DNA of 64,000 nucleotides from Cryobacterium sp. Y82 (lineage in GTDB: Bacteria > Actinomycetota > Actinomycetes > Actinomycetales > Microbacteriaceae), in the NCBI RefSeq assembly GCF_002929495.1, contig NZ_PJJJ01000035.1, positions 234,162 through 298,161 on the forward strand, written 5' to 3'. The translations under genes and the position numbers were made by a program. Shown piece after piece: positions 28,604 through 39,091 of the stretch (position 1 is its first letter; each line of letters opens with the position of its first letter). A model generated the notes under the pieces. The model saw only the letters and a program-made list of their open reading frames with translations, was not told where the DNA came from and did no database searches.

Positions 28604-29194
28604 GTGCCCGAAACAGATCAATCGCTTCCCGCGGAGTTTGCCGCGGCGTTGACCGCGATTCGTCGCGCGACGAGCCGGGCCGAATTAGTCGTCACCGAAA
28701 TTGCCGCTCCCGCACAACTCGCCCCGTATTCAATCGCTTTGGCCGCCAATATCCGGCCCGTTCGGCACGGAAGGGACTCCGAGCTGGGAACCGGCCGATT
28801 CATCCTGCTGTACGACCCGGAGGAGCCAGAAGGCTGGAATGGCGCCTTTCGCGTCGTCTGTTTCGCGCAGGCTCCACTCGAGGTCGAGATCGGGCTCGAC
28901 CCGTTTTTGGCCGAGGTTACCTGGGCGTGGCTTGTCGATGCCCTCGACTCCCGCAAGGCCAAGTACACCGCGGCCTCCGGAACGGCGACTAAAATAATCT
29001 CATCAGGCTTTGGCGCACTCGCCAAACAGGGAGATGGTGCGCAGATTGAGCTGCGTGCGTCGTGGACACCCCTGAATCACAATCTCACCGCCCACGTCGA
29101 GGGGTGGGGCGAGCTGCTATGCATGCTCGCCGGACTCCCTCCCGCTGGGGAAGGAGTCAGTATGTTGTCAGCACGCCGAGCAGCCCGTGGCTGA
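28604..29194 (+). CDS. DUF3000 family protein
   Basis: The 196-residue protein matches the actinobacteria-specific DUF3000 family, with segments ELGTGRFILLYDPEEPEGWN and VTWAWLVDAL. No function is known. The stop overlaps the RNase D start by 8 nt; this pairing is conserved in actinobacteria and suggests a linked role in RNA metabolism (inference). Start is GTG, divergent from the hydrolase gene. Confidence 0.92.
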   Translation: MPETDQSLPAEFAAALTAIRRATSRAELVVTEIAAPAQLAPYSIALAANIRPVRHGRDSELGTGRFILLYDPEEPEGWNGAFRVVCFAQAPLEVEIGLDPFLAEVTWAWLVDALDSRKAKYTAASGTATKIISSGFGALAKQGDGAQIELRASWTPLNHNLTAHVEGWGELLCMLAGLPPAGEGVSMLSARRAARG

Positions 29195-30389
29195 ATCGCT
29201 CCACCAGGTCATTGACACTCGCGAGGCCTATCTCGCAGCGACGGCCGCTCTGGCCGCCGGGAACGGGCCGGTCGGGGTCGATGCGGAACGGGCATCCGGT
29301 TTCACCTATTCGCAACGCGCATATCTGATTCAGATCTACCGCCGCGGCGCCGGAACTTTTCTGTTCGACCCGCCGCCGATCGGGGACTTCAGCGAGTTGA
29401 ATGATTCTCTCGCCGACGCCGAGTGGATTCTGCACGCCGCAAGCCAGGACCTCGCCTGCCTGCGTGAGGTCGGACTCGACCCGATACGCATCTTCGACAC
29501 CGAACTCGCCGCCCGGCTGCTCGGCCTCCCGCGGGTCGGCCTCGGCACCGTGGTGGAAGAGCTGCTCGGAATTCACCTCGCCAAGGAGCATTCTGCCGCG
29601 AACTGGTCGACTCGGCCCCTGCCCGAATCGTGGCTGGTGTATGCCGCCCTCGACGTTGAGTTGCTGCCCGACCTGCGCGACCGCATGGTCGACCTGCTCG
29701 TCGAGTCCGACAAGACCGACATCGCCGACCAGGAATTCGCCGCGACCCTGGCCAAAGAGGCCAAGGCGGCGCGCATTGATCCGTGGCGTCGATTGTCGGG
29801 TATCCACTCCCTGCACGGGCAGCGCAATCTGGCCGTTGCCCGCGAGCTGTGGCTTGCCCGCGATGAATTCGCCCGCGAAGTCGATGTCTCCCCTGGGCGC
29901 CTCGTTCCCGACGCTTCCTTGCTGGCTGCCGCCCGCGTGCTGCCGGCAACGAGGCAGGCTCTGTCCGATCTGCGCGAGTTCAACGGTCGCGCCAGTCGCA
30001 ATGAACTCGAACGCTGGTGGGCCGCCATTGAGCGTGGCCGCACGACGACCGATCTGCCAGCGCTCAAGGCGACCAGCGATACCTTGCCGCCACCGCGGGC
30101 CTGGGCGGACCGTAATCCGGAGGCTGATGTGCGTTACCGGGCGGCGCGCTCTGTGTTGCAGGCCGTCACGGATGAACTTGAGATTCCCCTCGAGAATCTG
30201 CTCACTCCGGACTACCTGCGTCGGGTGTCGTGGTCGCCGCCAGAACCGGCGGACGCCGCATCCGTTGGCCGAGCTCTAACCACCCTGGGAGCGCGACGCT
30301 GGCAAGTTGACGCGACCGCACAATTAATAGCGAATGCTTTTGTAGAAGTTCCACAAGCAGCCGATCCCATCTCGGATCTGGAGTCGTAG
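29187..30389 (+). CDS. Ribonuclease D-like 3'-5' exonuclease with HRDC domain
   Basis: The 400-residue protein has a DEDD exonuclease domain: motif I VGVDAERASGF, motif II LHAASQDLACL and motif III YAALDVELLPDL. An HRDC domain (about 215-290) and a second helical region follow. It trims RNA 3' ends; exact targets in actinobacteria are not established. The first motif has Asp-Ala-Glu as expected. Expressed with DUF3000. Confidence 0.94.
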   Translation: MAESLHQVIDTREAYLAATAALAAGNGPVGVDAERASGFTYSQRAYLIQIYRRGAGTFLFDPPPIGDFSELNDSLADAEWILHAASQDLACLREVGLDPIRIFDTELAARLLGLPRVGLGTVVEELLGIHLAKEHSAANWSTRPLPESWLVYAALDVELLPDLRDRMVDLLVESDKTDIADQEFAATLAKEAKAARIDPWRRLSGIHSLHGQRNLAVARELWLARDEFAREVDVSPGRLVPDASLLAAARVLPATRQALSDLREFNGRASRNELERWWAAIERGRTTTDLPALKATSDTLPPPRAWADRNPEADVRYRAARSVLQAVTDELEIPLENLLTPDYLRRVSWSPPEPADAASVGRALTTLGARRWQVDATAQLIANAFVEVPQAADPISDLES

Positions 30390-30486
30390 AAACCTGCAAA
30401 CGATTCGAGGGGCCCATTTGAGTCACCCTAGGATCGATTCAGACCTAACAGGCCGCTTCGGATCTGTTTGACGTACGGGAGGCATT

Positions 30487-31692
30487 GTGGCCGAGAGAAC
30501 AGAAGTCGTTTTTGTGGATGGAGTTCGAACCCCGTTCGGACGCGCTGGCGAAAAGGGCATGTACTGGAATACCCGGGCCGACGACCTTGTGGTCAAAGCG
30601 ATTATCGGGCTGATGGAACGAAACCCTAGTGTACCGCCCGACCGCATCGATGACGTCGCTATCGCAGCCACGACCCAGACCGGCGACCAGGGTTTGACCC
30701 TGGGGCGCACCGCCGCTCTGTTGGCCGGCCTGCCGAAATCAGTTCCTGGTTTCGCGATTGACCGTATGTGCGCCGGGGCGATGACTGCCGTCACCATGAT
30801 GGGCGCGTCCATCGGTTTTGGCGCGTACGACCTCGCCATCGCCGGTGGCGTCGAGCACATGGGGCGCCACCCGATGGGCTTTGGGGCAGACCCGAACCCG
30901 CGTTTCCTCTCCGAGCGGCTGGTCAGTGAAGACGCACTCAACATGGGCGCGACCGCCGAACGCATTCACGACCGGTTCCCCGAGTACACCAAGGAACGCT
31001 CCGATCGGTTCGCGCTGCGCAGCCAGCAGAAGGTTGCCGCAGCGTACGCGGCCGGAAACATTCAGCCCGACCTGATTCCCGTTGCCACGCGCAGCGAATC
31101 CGGATGGGGCCTCGCGACCCGCGACGAAGCACCGCGCCCTGAAACCACCCTTGAGGGCCTCGCGACTCTCCGCACGCCGTTCCGTTCGCATGGCCGGGTC
31201 ACGGCGGGCAACGCCTCCGGCCTGAACGACGGCGCATCCGCTTGCCTGCTGGCGAGCGGCGCCACGGCCAAGGAACTCGGCCTCGGCGTGAAGATGACCA
31301 TGACCAGCTTCGCCTTCGCCGGCGTGGAACCGGAGGTCATGGGCCTTGGGCCGGTGCCCTCCACCGAAAAAGCGCTGCGCAAAGCCGGCCTGTCGATCAC
31401 CGACATCGGTTTGTTCGAGCTCAACGAAGCCTTTGCCGTGCAGGTCATCTCCTTTCTCGACCACTTCGGCATCGACGACGAGGACACACGCGTGAACGAA
31501 TACGGCGGAGCGATCGCGCTGGGGCATCCGCTCGCCTCCTCGGGCGTTCGCCTCATGAACCAGCTCGCCCACCAGTTCGAGGCGCACCCCGAGGTGCGCT
31601 ACGGCCTCACCGCGATGTGCATCGGCCTCGGCCAGGGTGGCAGCGTGATTTGGGAAAACCCGCACTTCAACCAGAAGGCAGCCAAGCGATGA
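30487..31692 (+). CDS. fadA: Acetyl-CoA C-acyltransferase (thiolase)
   Basis: The 401-residue thiolase completes beta-oxidation by releasing acetyl-CoA. Active-site Cys95 lies in DRMCAGAM, the catalytic His in ALGHPLASSG, and the second Cys in TAMCIGLGQGG; NEAFA is also present. A GGGAGG-type ribosome site precedes the GTG start. It overlaps the next gene by 4 nt (ATGA), giving a FadA-FadB pair. Confidence 0.97.
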   Translation: MAERTEVVFVDGVRTPFGRAGEKGMYWNTRADDLVVKAIIGLMERNPSVPPDRIDDVAIAATTQTGDQGLTLGRTAALLAGLPKSVPGFAIDRMCAGAMTAVTMMGASIGFGAYDLAIAGGVEHMGRHPMGFGADPNPRFLSERLVSEDALNMGATAERIHDRFPEYTKERSDRFALRSQQKVAAAYAAGNIQPDLIPVATRSESGWGLATRDEAPRPETTLEGLATLRTPFRSHGRVTAGNASGLNDGASACLLASGATAKELGLGVKMTMTSFAFAGVEPEVMGLGPVPSTEKALRKAGLSITDIGLFELNEAFAVQVISFLDHFGIDDEDTRVNEYGGAIALGHPLASSGVRLMNQLAHQFEAHPEVRYGLTAMCIGLGQGGSVIWENPHFNQKAAKR

Positions 31693-33860
31693 CGACCACT
31701 GATTACAACTCTCTCGATTTCAGCTCGCTCGTCGCGATCTCCGGCGACGAGGTCGTCACGCACTCCTTCGTGCGCGACGTGCCACTTTCCGACGGCCGCA
31801 CGCTCGCGCTGGTCACCCTTGACAATGGGCGCGATCACACGCGGCCGAATACGCTCGGCCCGGTCACCCTGCTGGAGTTTGCCGCCACCATGGACGAGCT
31901 CACCGCTCGTGCGGGGCGTGGGGAGATTGACGGTGTCGCCGTCACGGGCAAACCGTTCATTCTCGCCGCCGGCGCCGACCTCAGCAAGGTCGCCGAGATC
32001 CCCTCGCTCGAGGCCGGCAAGCTGCTCAGCCAGCTCGGCCACCACGCGCTCGGCAAGCTCGACACCCTCGGCGTGCCCTCGTTCGTGTTCATCAACGGGC
32101 TCGCACTCGGCGGCGGACTCGAGATCGGCCTGAACGCGAGCTACCGCACGGTCGACGCGGCCGTTCCCGCGATCGCGCTTCCCGAGGTTTTTCTCGGTCT
32201 GATCCCCGGCTGGGGCGGCTCCTACCTGCTGCCCAACCTGATTGGCATCGAGAATGCCTTGAAGGTCATCATCGAAAACCCCCTCAAGAACAACCGCACT
32301 CTCAGCGGAGCGGATGCCCTCGCGCTCGGTATCGCGGATGTCATGTTCACGTCGGCCCGGTTCCTTGAAGACTCCATCAACTGGGCCGACGGCGTCATTG
32401 CCGGGCGCCAGAAGGTGTCTCGCCCGAATGCGCCCGGCAAGATCGAGCGCCTCGTCAAGTGGGACGTGGCCGTCGGCATCGCCCGCAAGATGCTCGTCAA
32501 CCGCATTGGCGAAGTCGCCCAGTCACCGTATGTGGCACTCGACTTGCTCCAGGCGGCCAAGAGCGGCAGTCGCGCCGAAGGTTTTCAGCGCGAGGATGAG
32601 GCCCTGGCCGGCCTCATCGTCGGCGATCAGCTTCAAGCGAGCATCTACGCCTTCAATCTCGTTCAGAAACGCGCCAAGCGGCCGGCCGGAGCGCCGGACA
32701 AGAAACTTGCCCGGCCGATAACCAAGGTCGGCGTGATCGGCGCCGGCCTCATGGCAAGCCAGTTCGCACTGCTGTTCGTGCGCCGCCTCAAGGTGCCCGT
32801 CGTCATCACCGACCTCGACCAGGCCCGCGTTGATAAGGGTGTGGCGTACATTCACGACGAGATCGCCGCGCTCCAGACCAAGAGCCGCATCTCCCCCGAC
32901 GAGGCAAACCGCCTGCGTGCGCTCGTCACCGGCACGACGGACAAATCGTTGTTCTCCGACGCCGACTGGGTGATCGAGGCCGTCTTCGAAGAACTGGCTG
33001 TCAAGCGGTCAGTGTTCGCCGAGATCGAAAAGTTCATCTCACCCGAGGCGATTCTGGCCACAAACACCTCTTCGCTGTCAGTCGAACAGATTGGCGCAAA
33101 GCTCACGCACCCGGGGCGCCTGGTCGGGTTCCACTTCTTCAATCCGGTCGCCGTCATGCCACTCATCGAAGTGGTCAACACGCCACAGACCAACGAAGTG
33201 ACGCTTGCCACGGCGATGGTCATCGCCGGCAAGCTGCGGAAAAACGCCGTGATCACCAGGGACACCCCCGGATTCGTGGTCAACCGTGTGCTCGCCAAGC
33301 TGCTCGGTGAAGCCATGCACGCCGTTGATACCGGCACTTCGTTCGAGGTCGTGGAAGCCGCTGTAGCGCCGTTCGGACTGCCGATGACCCCGTTCGAGTT
33401 GCTCGAGCTCGTCGGTCTCACCGTGGGCGCTCACGTCCTTGATACGCACCATGCCGCTTTCCCCGACCGGTTCTTCGAGAGCGACAACCTGCACAAGCTG
33501 GCCGAGCACGGCAAAATTCTCGAACGCGACAGCAAGGGACGCCGCACGGGTTTCGACAAGGGCGCGCTGAAGATCGTCGCTGGCGGCACCACGCCGATGA
33601 CGGCCGAGCAAATTCTGCAGCGGGTTGAAGACGGCCTGGTCGACGAGATCAAGCGCATGCTGGATGACAACGTCGTGCACGCGGCCGAGGACATCGATTT
33701 GTGCATGGTTCTCGGCGCCGGCTGGCCGTTCCAGATGGGCGGGATCACCCCGTACCTCGATCGGGTTGGCGCGACCGAGCGGGCATCCGGCGGCACGTTC
33801 CACACACCGCCAATCCGCGGTATCGGTGCGTCGGTACGCGCGGCAGCCGCTCACAGCTAG
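31689..33860 (+). CDS. fadB: 3-hydroxyacyl-CoA dehydrogenase / enoyl-CoA hydratase fusion
   Basis: A 723-residue multifunctional enzyme for the two middle steps of beta-oxidation. The N-terminal crotonase domain (about 20-300) shows AAGADLSKV and ALGGGLEIGL; the NAD-binding motif VGVIGAGLMASQ lies near residue 348 and is followed by NTSSLSV and GFHFFNPVAVMPLIEV. The C-terminal dehydrogenase domain is complete. Partner of the upstream thiolase in a likely alpha/beta complex. Overlaps fadA by 4 nt. Confidence 0.96.
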   Translation: MTTTDYNSLDFSSLVAISGDEVVTHSFVRDVPLSDGRTLALVTLDNGRDHTRPNTLGPVTLLEFAATMDELTARAGRGEIDGVAVTGKPFILAAGADLSKVAEIPSLEAGKLLSQLGHHALGKLDTLGVPSFVFINGLALGGGLEIGLNASYRTVDAAVPAIALPEVFLGLIPGWGGSYLLPNLIGIENALKVIIENPLKNNRTLSGADALALGIADVMFTSARFLEDSINWADGVIAGRQKVSRPNAPGKIERLVKWDVAVGIARKMLVNRIGEVAQSPYVALDLLQAAKSGSRAEGFQREDEALAGLIVGDQLQASIYAFNLVQKRAKRPAGAPDKKLARPITKVGVIGAGLMASQFALLFVRRLKVPVVITDLDQARVDKGVAYIHDEIAALQTKSRISPDEANRLRALVTGTTDKSLFSDADWVIEAVFEELAVKRSVFAEIEKFISPEAILATNTSSLSVEQIGAKLTHPGRLVGFHFFNPVAVMPLIEVVNTPQTNEVTLATAMVIAGKLRKNAVITRDTPGFVVNRVLAKLLGEAMHAVDTGTSFEVVEAAVAPFGLPMTPFELLELVGLTVGAHVLDTHHAAFPDRFFESDNLHKLAEHGKILERDSKGRRTGFDKGALKIVAGGTTPMTAEQILQRVEDGLVDEIKRMLDDNVVHAAEDIDLCMVLGAGWPFQMGGITPYLDRVGATERASGGTFHTPPIRGIGASVRAAAAHS

Positions 33861-33897
33861 CGAGAACGGGGTCTGGACATTGATCAGGCCCACCTTA

Positions 33898-33935
33898 GGA
33901 AAGCGGGCCCATGATCTATCATGGGCCCGCTTTCC
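33898..33935. terminator. Bidirectional hairpin between fadB and dxs
   Basis: A perfect stem of about 17 bp (GGAAAGCGGGCCCATGA and its complement) around a TCTA loop, placed between two convergent genes. A-rich and T-rich ends of the stem let it serve both strands. An adjacent CCGGGCCCGGGCCCGG stretch is a second GC palindrome. Confidence 0.85.
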
Positions 33936-33971
33936 GGGCCCGGGCCCGGTCCGTATCCGAGGCGGGAGAGG

Positions 33972-35921
33972 CTAGTCTCGGCGGGTTACCTGGATGGCAC
34001 CGGTGTCGGTGTGATCGGCGGGAAGCGGCCTGGCATTGGGAATCTTGCTGCCGAGCACCATCGCGACCACGTCGCGGGCGATCACCTGCGGCGTCAGCCC
34101 GACCCGCTCGAGAATCTGGGCACGGCTGCCATGATCGAGGAACTGGTCGGGCAAGCCGAGTTCGGTCACCGCCGTGTCGACTCCCGCCTCCCGCAGGTCC
34201 TGACGGATCCGCGTACCGATACCACCCACGCGAATGCCGTCTTCGATCGTGACGACGATGCGGTGCGCGGCCGCGAGGCTGATGATGCTCCGCGGCACGG
34301 GAACGACCCAGCGCGGGTCGACGACGGTTGCACCGATGCCCTGGGCGGCGAGTCGGTCAGCGACGTCGAGCCCCATCGCCGCCATCGGACCGACGGTCAC
34401 TATGAGGACGTCGAGTTGAGTCGCTTCCTGGAGCACATCGACGCCGTCATCGAGGCGGCGAATGGCTTCGAACTCGAGCTCGACGGTGCCCTTGGGGTAG
34501 CGCAAAACCGTAGGTCCGTCGTCAACGACAACGGCCTCAGCCAGTTCTTCCCGCAGCCGAACGGAGTCGCGCGGCGCCGCCAGGCGAATATTGGGAACGA
34601 CCTGCAAAATAGCGAGGTCCCACATACCGTGGTGGCTCGGGCCGTCCGGCCCGGTTACCCCCGCACGGTCCAGAACGAAGGTGACGCCGGCCTTATGCAA
34701 GGCAACGTCCATCAGCACTTGGTCGAAGGCGCGGTTGATAAACGTTGCATACAGCGCGACGACCGGATGCAGACCGCCGTAGGCCAGCCCGGCCGCGCTG
34801 GTCACCGCGTGCTGTTCGGCGATTCCCACGTCGTGCACACGGGAGGGAAAACGTTCGGCCATCTTGTGCAGCCCGGTGGGACGCAGCATGGCGGCGGTAA
34901 CGCCCACGATGCGCTCGTTCCCGATCGCTAAGTGCAACAGTTCGTCGGCGAAGACCGAGGTCCAGGATGCCGCACCGGGCTCTCCGACGGATTCGCCTGT
35001 TTCCGGGTCGATCTGCCCGACCGCGTGGAACTGGTCGGCGACGTCTTGCACTGCCGGGTCGTAGCCCTTGCCCTTTTGAGTGATGGCGTGCACGATGACC
35101 GGTGCGCCGTAGCCCTTGGCCTGGGCGAGGGCCTCTTCCATCGCGTGCACGTCGTGCCCGTCGATTGGGCCGATGTACTTGATATCGAGGTTTGAATACA
35201 GGGCTTCGTTGTTGGTAACCCGCGCGAGGAAACCATGCAGGCCACCACGCACACCGCGCCAAAGGGCCCGTCCGGGCGTACCCATGCGATCAAACATGTC
35301 TTTGCTGGTAAGGTACGCATCCCTATAGCTGGCCCGCGTGCGGATGGTATTGAGGAAACGCGCCATGCCGCCGATGGTCGGTGCGTAGGAACGCCCGTTG
35401 TCATTGACCACGATGATGAGCTTGCGGGTGTTGTCGTCACTGATGTTATTGAGCGCTTCCCAGGTCATTCCCCCGGTCAGTGCCCCGTCGCCGACGACGG
35501 CGACAACGTGCCGTTCGTTCTGGCCGGTCATTTCAAAGGCACGGGAGATGCCATCGGCCCACGACAGTGAGCTGGAGGCGTGCGAACTCTCGACGATGTC
35601 GTGCTCCGATTCGGAGCGCTGCGGATAGCCCGCAAGCCCGTCGAACTGGCGGAGCCTGCTGAAGTCCTGGCGCCCGGTGAGCAGCTTGTGCACGTAGGAC
35701 TGGTGACCGGTGTCAAAGACGATGGGGTCGGTCGGCGAGTGAAATACCCGGTGGATGGCGATGGTCAGCTCGACGACACCAAGGTTGGGACCCAGGTGCC
35801 CACCGGTCTTGGAGACCTCCCGAACGAGAAAGGAACGGATCTCGCTGGCCAGCTGGGGCAGCTGCTCTTTCGAGAGACCATCGAGGTCCCGGGGACCATG
35901 AATCGTCTCCAGAAGGATCAT
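33972..35921 (-). CDS. dxs: 1-deoxy-D-xylulose-5-phosphate synthase
   Basis: First enzyme of the MEP isoprenoid pathway, condensing pyruvate and glyceraldehyde 3-phosphate. The 649-residue sequence shows the thiamine-diphosphate motif GDGALTGGMTWEALNN, the FDTGHQSYVHK segment, the catalytic-Glu region GIAEQHAVTSAAG and DRAGVTGPDGPSHHG. Full length. A weak AAAGGTG site precedes the ATG. Single gene unit bounded by hairpins on both sides. Confidence 0.97.
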   Translation of the reverse strand: MILLETIHGPRDLDGLSKEQLPQLASEIRSFLVREVSKTGGHLGPNLGVVELTIAIHRVFHSPTDPIVFDTGHQSYVHKLLTGRQDFSRLRQFDGLAGYPQRSESEHDIVESSHASSSLSWADGISRAFEMTGQNERHVVAVVGDGALTGGMTWEALNNISDDNTRKLIIVVNDNGRSYAPTIGGMARFLNTIRTRASYRDAYLTSKDMFDRMGTPGRALWRGVRGGLHGFLARVTNNEALYSNLDIKYIGPIDGHDVHAMEEALAQAKGYGAPVIVHAITQKGKGYDPAVQDVADQFHAVGQIDPETGESVGEPGAASWTSVFADELLHLAIGNERIVGVTAAMLRPTGLHKMAERFPSRVHDVGIAEQHAVTSAAGLAYGGLHPVVALYATFINRAFDQVLMDVALHKAGVTFVLDRAGVTGPDGPSHHGMWDLAILQVVPNIRLAAPRDSVRLREELAEAVVVDDGPTVLRYPKGTVELEFEAIRRLDDGVDVLQEATQLDVLIVTVGPMAAMGLDVADRLAAQGIGATVVDPRWVVPVPRSIISLAAAHRIVVTIEDGIRVGGIGTRIRQDLREAGVDTAVTELGLPDQFLDHGSRAQILERVGLTPQVIARDVVAMVLGSKIPNARPLPADHTDTGAIQVTRRD

Positions 35922-35968
35922 CCGTCACACCTTTCACGTCACTGTTCAACAACACCATTCACAAGCAA

Positions 35969-36009
35969 ACCGGCGCATAGACCCGAATAGATCGAGTCTA
36001 CGCGCCGGT
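35969..36009 (-). terminator. Hairpin downstream of the aconitase gene
   Basis: A 14-bp stem (ACCGGCGCATAGAC against GTCTACGCGCCGGT, one A.C mismatch) with a 13-nt loop lies 27 nt past the acn stop codon. On the minus strand it is followed by TTTGCTTGT. Confidence 0.75.
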
Positions 36010-36036
36010 GTCGTGCTGGTCGCGCGAGACGCCGGC

Positions 36037-38883
36037 TTAGACGAGCGAACGCAGCACGTACTGCAGGATGCCGCCGTTGCGGTAGTACTCGGCTTCGCCC
36101 GGGGTATCGATGCGCACGATGGCGTCGAACTCGACCGGCGCCTTGCCTGCCGCCGAGAATTCACTCGGAGCGCAGGTCACGTGCACGGTCTTCGGGGTCG
36201 TACCGTTGTTCAACTCGGTGATACCCGAGACCGAGACGATCTCGGTACCATCGAGGCCAAGCGAATCGGCGCTCTGGCCGACCGGGAACTGCAGCGGCAC
36301 AACACCCATACCGATAAGGTTCGAGCGATGAATGCGCTCGAAGCTCTCCACGATAACGGCCTTGACGCCGAGAAGGCTCGTGCCTTTGGCTGCCCAGTCG
36401 CGGCTGGAACCCGAGCCGTATTCCTTGCCACCAAAGATGACCAGCGGGGTTTCGGCGGCCTGGTAGTTCTGGCTGGCATCGTAGATGTCGGCCTTCGGGC
36501 CTCCGGCAACGCTGAAGTCACGGGTGAATCCACCCTCGACGTTGTCCAGGAGCTGGTTGCGGAGGCGAATGTTCGCGAAGGTTCCGCGAATCATGACCTC
36601 GTGGTTTCCACGACGCGAACCGTAGGAGTTGTAATCGCCACGGGCGATGCCGTGCTCGGCCAGGTACCGGCCGGCGGGGCCATCCGCCTTGATCGAACCG
36701 GCGGGGCTGATGTGGTCGGTGGTGACGGAGTCGCCGAGCTTGGCAAGCACGCGAGCACCGGAGATGTCGACTACCGGGCTGGTTTCCAGCGTCATGCCGT
36801 CGAAGTACGGGGGCTTCCGCACATAGGTGGACTCGGCATCCCAGGCGAAGATATCGCCGACGGGAGTTTCGAGCGACTGCCAGCGCGCGTCGCCGTCGAA
36901 GACGCCGGCGTACTGGGTTTCGAACATGTTCGAGTCGATGGACTCGTCGATGGTCTTCTGCACCTCGTCGGCGTCGGGCCAGATGTCCTTGAGGAACACG
37001 TCGTTACCCGCGGTGTCCTGGCCGAGAGCGTCGGTGTCGAAGTCGAAGTTCATCGTTCCGGCCAGCGCGTACGCGATGACGAGCGGCGGGCTCGCCAGGT
37101 AGTTCATCTTCACGTCGGGATTGATGCGTCCCTCGAAGTTGCGGTTACCGGAGAGCACTGCCGTGACGGCGAGGTCGTTCTCCTGCACGGCGGTGGAGAT
37201 TTCGTCTTCGAGCGGGCCGGAGTTGCCGATGCAGGTCGTGCAGCCGTAGCCGACGAGATAGAAACCGAGGTCTTCGAGGTAGCCGTTCAGGCCGGCCTTC
37301 GCGTAGTACTCGGTTACGACTTTGGAGCCGGGAGCGAGCGTGGTCTTGACCCACGGCTTGCTCTTGAGCCCCTTGAGGCTCGCGTTGCGGGCCAACAGGC
37401 CGGCCGCAAGCATAACGCTCGGGTTCGACGTATTAGTGCAGGAGGTGATCGCGGCGATCGCAACGGAACCATTGTCGATCGTGAACGCACGACCGTCGGC
37501 CAGGGTGACGTCGGTCGGCTGCGGGTGGGATACCGTCGGGTGGCTGGCCTGACGGGCCAGGCCACTTTCAAACGCGTGGTTGTGCGCGGTCTCTTCGTCC
37601 TGCGGGGTGAGACCGATCGGGTCTGAAGCCGGGAAAGTACCCTCTATTGCCGCGTCCACGAGGGAGACCGGCGCATTGGCGTAGTTGTCCAGGTCGCGCT
37701 CGAACTGGGTCTTGGCCTCGGAGAGGATGATGCGGTCCTGTGGGCGCTTCGGTCCGGCGATCGACGGGACGACCGTGGACAGGTCCAGTCCGAGGTACTC
37801 GCTGAAGACCGGCTCCTGGTCGGGGTTGTGCCAGAGGCCCTGCAGCTTGGAGTACGCCTCAACCAGCGCGACCTGCTCCTCGCTGCGACCGGTGAGGCGC
37901 AGGTAGCCGAGGGTGACATCGTCGATCGGGAACATGGCGGCGGTCGAGCCGAACTCGGGGCTCATGTTGCCGATGGTGGCGCGGTTGGCGAGCGGCACCG
38001 AGGCGACGCCCGACCCGTAGAACTCGACGAACTTACCGACGACCCCGTGTGCGCGGAGCATCTGGGTGATGGTGAGCACGACATCCGTTGCGGTGACGCC
38101 GGCCGGGATGATGCCGGAGAGCTTGAAGCCGACAACCTTGGGGATGAGCATGGAGACCGACTGGCCGAGCATCGCCGCTTCGGCTTCGATTCCGCCGACG
38201 CCCCAGCCAAGCACGCCGAGGCCGTTGACCATGGTGGTGTGCGAGTCGGTGCCGACACAGGTGTCGGGATAGGCCTGCAAAACGCCGTTAACCTCTCGCG
38301 TCATGGTGACGCGGGCAAGATATTCGATGTTGACCTGGTGCACGATGCCGGTTCCCGGCGGAACGACCTTGAAGTCGTCAAACGCGGTCTGGCCCCAGCG
38401 GAGGAACTGGTAACGCTCACCGTTGCGCTCGTATTCGATTTCCACGTTGCGCTCGAACGAGTCGGTCGTGCCGAACAGGTCGGCAACGACGGAGTGGTCG
38501 ATGACCATTTCGGTCGGGGCGAGCGGGTTGATCTTTTTGGCGTCGCCGCCGAGTTCAACGAGGGCTTCGCGCATGGTGGCGAGGTCGACAATGCAGGGAA
38601 CACCGGTGAAGTCCTGCATTACGACGCGAGCCGGCGTGTACTGGATCTCGGTGTCGGGCTCAGCGGTGGGGACCCACGCGCCGAGGGCACGGATGTGCTC
38701 GGCGGTGATGTTGGCGCCATCCTCAGTGCGAAGGAGGTTCTCGAGCAGCACTTTCAGGCTGTATGGCAGCTTTTCGTACCCGTCGACGGCGTCCAGACGA
38801 AAGACTTCGTAGTCCGTCGATCCGACGCGCAGGGTGTCTTTGGCTCCGAAGCTATTTACCGCGGTATTTGTTGAATCCGACAC
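36037..38883 (-). CDS. acnA: Aconitate hydratase
   Basis: The 948-residue [4Fe-4S] enzyme interconverts citrate and isocitrate in the TCA cycle. Cluster cysteines are in [10 protein letters not shown] and [11 protein letters not shown]; the active-site segments [13 protein letters not shown] and [13 protein letters not shown] are present. I place the start at the GTG at 38883 (reading [12 protein letters not shown]) behind GGAGAGGG; the frame continues to 38970 but without conservation. Monocistronic, ended by a hairpin. Confidence 0.97.
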   Translation of the reverse strand: MSDSTNTAVNSFGAKDTLRVGSTDYEVFRLDAVDGYEKLPYSLKVLLENLLRTEDGANITAEHIRALGAWVPTAEPDTEIQYTPARVVMQDFTGVPCIVDLATMREALVELGGDAKKINPLAPTEMVIDHSVVADLFGTTDSFERNVEIEYERNGERYQFLRWGQTAFDDFKVVPPGTGIVHQVNIEYLARVTMTREVNGVLQAYPDTCVGTDSHTTMVNGLGVLGWGVGGIEAEAAMLGQSVSMLIPKVVGFKLSGIIPAGVTATDVVLTITQMLRAHGVVGKFVEFYGSGVASVPLANRATIGNMSPEFGSTAAMFPIDDVTLGYLRLTGRSEEQVALVEAYSKLQGLWHNPDQEPVFSEYLGLDLSTVVPSIAGPKRPQDRIILSEAKTQFERDLDNYANAPVSLVDAAIEGTFPASDPIGLTPQDEETAHNHAFESGLARQASHPTVSHPQPTDVTLADGRAFTIDNGSVAIAAITSCTNTSNPSVMLAAGLLARNASLKGLKSKPWVKTTLAPGSKVVTEYYAKAGLNGYLEDLGFYLVGYGCTTCIGNSGPLEDEISTAVQENDLAVTAVLSGNRNFEGRINPDVKMNYLASPPLVIAYALAGTMNFDFDTDALGQDTAGNDVFLKDIWPDADEVQKTIDESIDSNMFETQYAGVFDGDARWQSLETPVGDIFAWDAESTYVRKPPYFDGMTLETSPVVDISGARVLAKLGDSVTTDHISPAGSIKADGPAGRYLAEHGIARGDYNSYGSRRGNHEVMIRGTFANIRLRNQLLDNVEGGFTRDFSVAGGPKADIYDASQNYQAAETPLVIFGGKEYGSGSSRDWAAKGTSLLGVKAVIVESFERIHRSNLIGMGVVPLQFPVGQSADSLGLDGTEIVSVSGITELNNGTTPKTVHVTCAPSEFSAAGKAPVEFDAIVRIDTPGEAEYYRNGGILQYVLRSLV

Positions 38884-39091
38884 AATGCCCTCTCCGTTGT
38901 GGGAGCCGACGGGAGACCGGCGGCAATCCTCAATTCTTGTGGCAGGCACAGCCTCGTGCCAGCAAGGCAAGCCTAACCAGCGGATGCCGGGACCTGCCTT
39001 TTTCCATCACGCTGTACCGGCGAGTTCTCGCCGGGCAACTATCTTGACGTCGAGATAACTCTAGCAGGCGCGAAGGCACCCGAGTCGTCAT

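Noticed and set aside
36013..37626. A 537-codon open frame opposite the aconitase gene
   Set aside because: Low-complexity Val/Gly/Arg composition, antisense to a clearly real gene, no recognisable motif.
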